From NCBI GenBank assembly GCA_031280455.1, contig JAITGR010000128.1, positions 1-5,202 of the forward strand: 5,202 bases of DNA, given 5' to 3'. This DNA is from Spirochaetaceae bacterium. GTDB taxonomy: Bacteria > Spirochaetota > Spirochaetia > Treponematales > Breznakiellaceae. Below are positions 4,357-5,202 of this stretch, one piece after another. Position numbers and translations under genes: made by a program. Position 1 is the first letter of the stretch, and each line of letters starts with the position of its first letter. The notes below the pieces were generated by a model that saw only the letters and a list, made by a program, of their open reading frames with translations, made no database searches and was not told the origin of the DNA.

Positions 4357-5202
4357 ATGCACACCTGCCCCCCGCCGGACGATTTTGCGCGTCTGGCCGC
4401 CGAATTACAGACACTCTCCGTTTTTAGCGCGCTGCTGAAACACCCCCTCGTGCGCGCGTTCCGCAAATTGCTGAAAAGCGCCTCCAGGTGTGAGCGCGTG
4501 GACACACTCGCGCGCGCCTGGGCGCACTTTACCCGCGCGCTCTGGGCTGAAAGCGGCGGCGCAGGCGGCGTCGGGTTCTGCGACATCGTGTACCGACTCG
4601 TCCGCACGGACGAGAACGCCTGGACGCTGGCCGTGGAACACGCCACCGTTGGCGGCACCGCCCTCGCAGCAGCCGCCGCCTGCGACCTCGCAATCCTCGC
4701 CCGCGTGGCCGCCTTCGACTTTTCCCGCCTCGCCGCCCTCGCCCCGCATGACAGCAGACTCCGGCTGGAGTGCGCGGCGCTTGCCGCGGCAAACGCGGAC
4801 GCGGCGGACGCGGCGGCGGCAAGCACGGCGGGGCGCTTTGTGCCGGAGACATTCGCGCAGGAAATACGCGCCGCCGGCGCGGGAGTGGCGGGTCTGCACA
4901 CCTTGTTTTACTGGCAAAACGGCCTCTGTCCGGCGCGGCTGGCCGACGAGGTGCGCCTGGCAAACCTGCGCGGGTACGAGGCCGCGCGGGAACTTGTCGT
5001 GGAAAACACCCGCCGCTTTCTGGACGGCGGCGCGGCGAACAACCTGCTGTTGTACGGCGACCGGGGCACGGGGAAATCGGCGACCGTCAAAGCCGTCTGC
5101 AACGACTTTGCGCCGCGCGGACTGCGGCTTGTGCAAATCGGCAAAGACGACTTCCCCTTTTGGCGGACGATTTTTACCACGCTCGCCCGCCGCGCGCAAA
5201 AA
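4357..5202 (+). CDS. DUF815 AAA-type ATPase, 3' end beyond window
   Basis: An open frame of exactly 282 codons from the ATG at 4357 to the right edge, with no stop. The N-terminal ~190 residues are Ala/Arg/Leu-rich and helical, including a low-complexity Ala/Asp stretch around residues 145-160. Then comes the DUF815 core: LANLRGYEAARELVVENTRRFL, followed by ANNLLLYGDRGTGKSA. The Walker A motif is G234-D-R-G-T-G-K-S241, with Lys240 and Ser241 the expected nucleotide ligands. GLRLVQIGKDDF follows as the next strand. Walker B and the lid lie beyond the window. DUF815 proteins are predicted soluble P-loop ATPases; their biological role is not established. TGGAG (4347-4351), five bases before the ATG and inside the end of the PBP gene, is a good ribosome site. 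Only two bases separate it from the PBP stop, so it is almost surely the same operon. The family call is strong; the function in cell division or export is only suggested by its neighbours. Confidence 0.9.
   Translation, partial: MHTCPPPDDFARLAAELQTLSVFSALLKHPLVRAFRKLLKSASRCERVDTLARAWAHFTRALWAESGGAGGVGFCDIVYRLVRTDENAWTLAVEHATVGGTALAAAAACDLAILARVAAFDFSRLAALAPHDSRLRLECAALAAANADAADAAAASTAGRFVPETFAQEIRAAGAGVAGLHTLFYWQNGLCPARLADEVRLANLRGYEAARELVVENTRRFLDGGAANNLLLYGDRGTGKSATVKAVCNDFAPRGLRLVQIGKDDFPFWRTIFTTLARRAQK

Noticed and set aside
4405..5199. Long minus-strand frame opposite the DUF815 gene
   Set aside because: The plus strand encodes clear DUF815 motifs including Walker A; the antisense product is low-complexity and has no recognisable family.

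Overview
The window is a compact, GC-rich bacterial segment (about 60% GC by eye) with one sharp exception. The first ~265 bases are only about 25% GC (59 G/C in bases 1-240) and look like the edge of a foreign insert. The GC-rich part carries five plus-strand genes in two tightly packed groups, separated by an intergenic region full of perfect short-loop hairpins. The gene content is a YtrA-type GntR regulator, a slipin, a very short signal peptidase I, a class B PBP with a PASTA domain, and a DUF815 ATPase. Together with the hairpin-rich spacers this would fit a spirochaete of the Treponema group, but that assignment is inference and other phyla are not excluded.

Layout. Bases 1-~200: AT-rich, with a minus-strand open frame running off the left edge, probably part of a foreign and possibly broken gene. 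Bases 269-358: a run of hairpins. Bases 363-391: a good sigma70-type promoter. Bases 400-1802: a two-gene operon (GntR/YtrA-like regulator, then an SPFH/slipin membrane protein) with an ATGA stop/start overlap. Bases 1803-2090: about 288 bases with no gene and at least six hairpins. Bases 2091-5202: a second operon of a minimal signal peptidase I (125 aa), an FtsI-type transpeptidase with C-terminal PASTA domain (629 aa), and the first 282 codons of a DUF815 AAA-type ATPase. The first two overlap by ATGA and the last pair is 2 bases apart.

How the genes may work together. The first operon looks like a self-contained membrane-stress module, a small ligand- or stress-sensing repressor controlling a membrane-scaffold protein, possibly autoregulated through a quasi-palindrome over its own -10 box. 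The second joins protein export (signal peptide cleavage) to septal peptidoglycan synthesis and to an ATPase of unknown role. The strongest points for follow-up are the hairpin family with a shared CATGGATG core and a shared 14-base block in both spacers, the stripped-down signal peptidase, the regulator-slipin pairing, and the possible leaderless or near-leaderless starts of the two operon heads.
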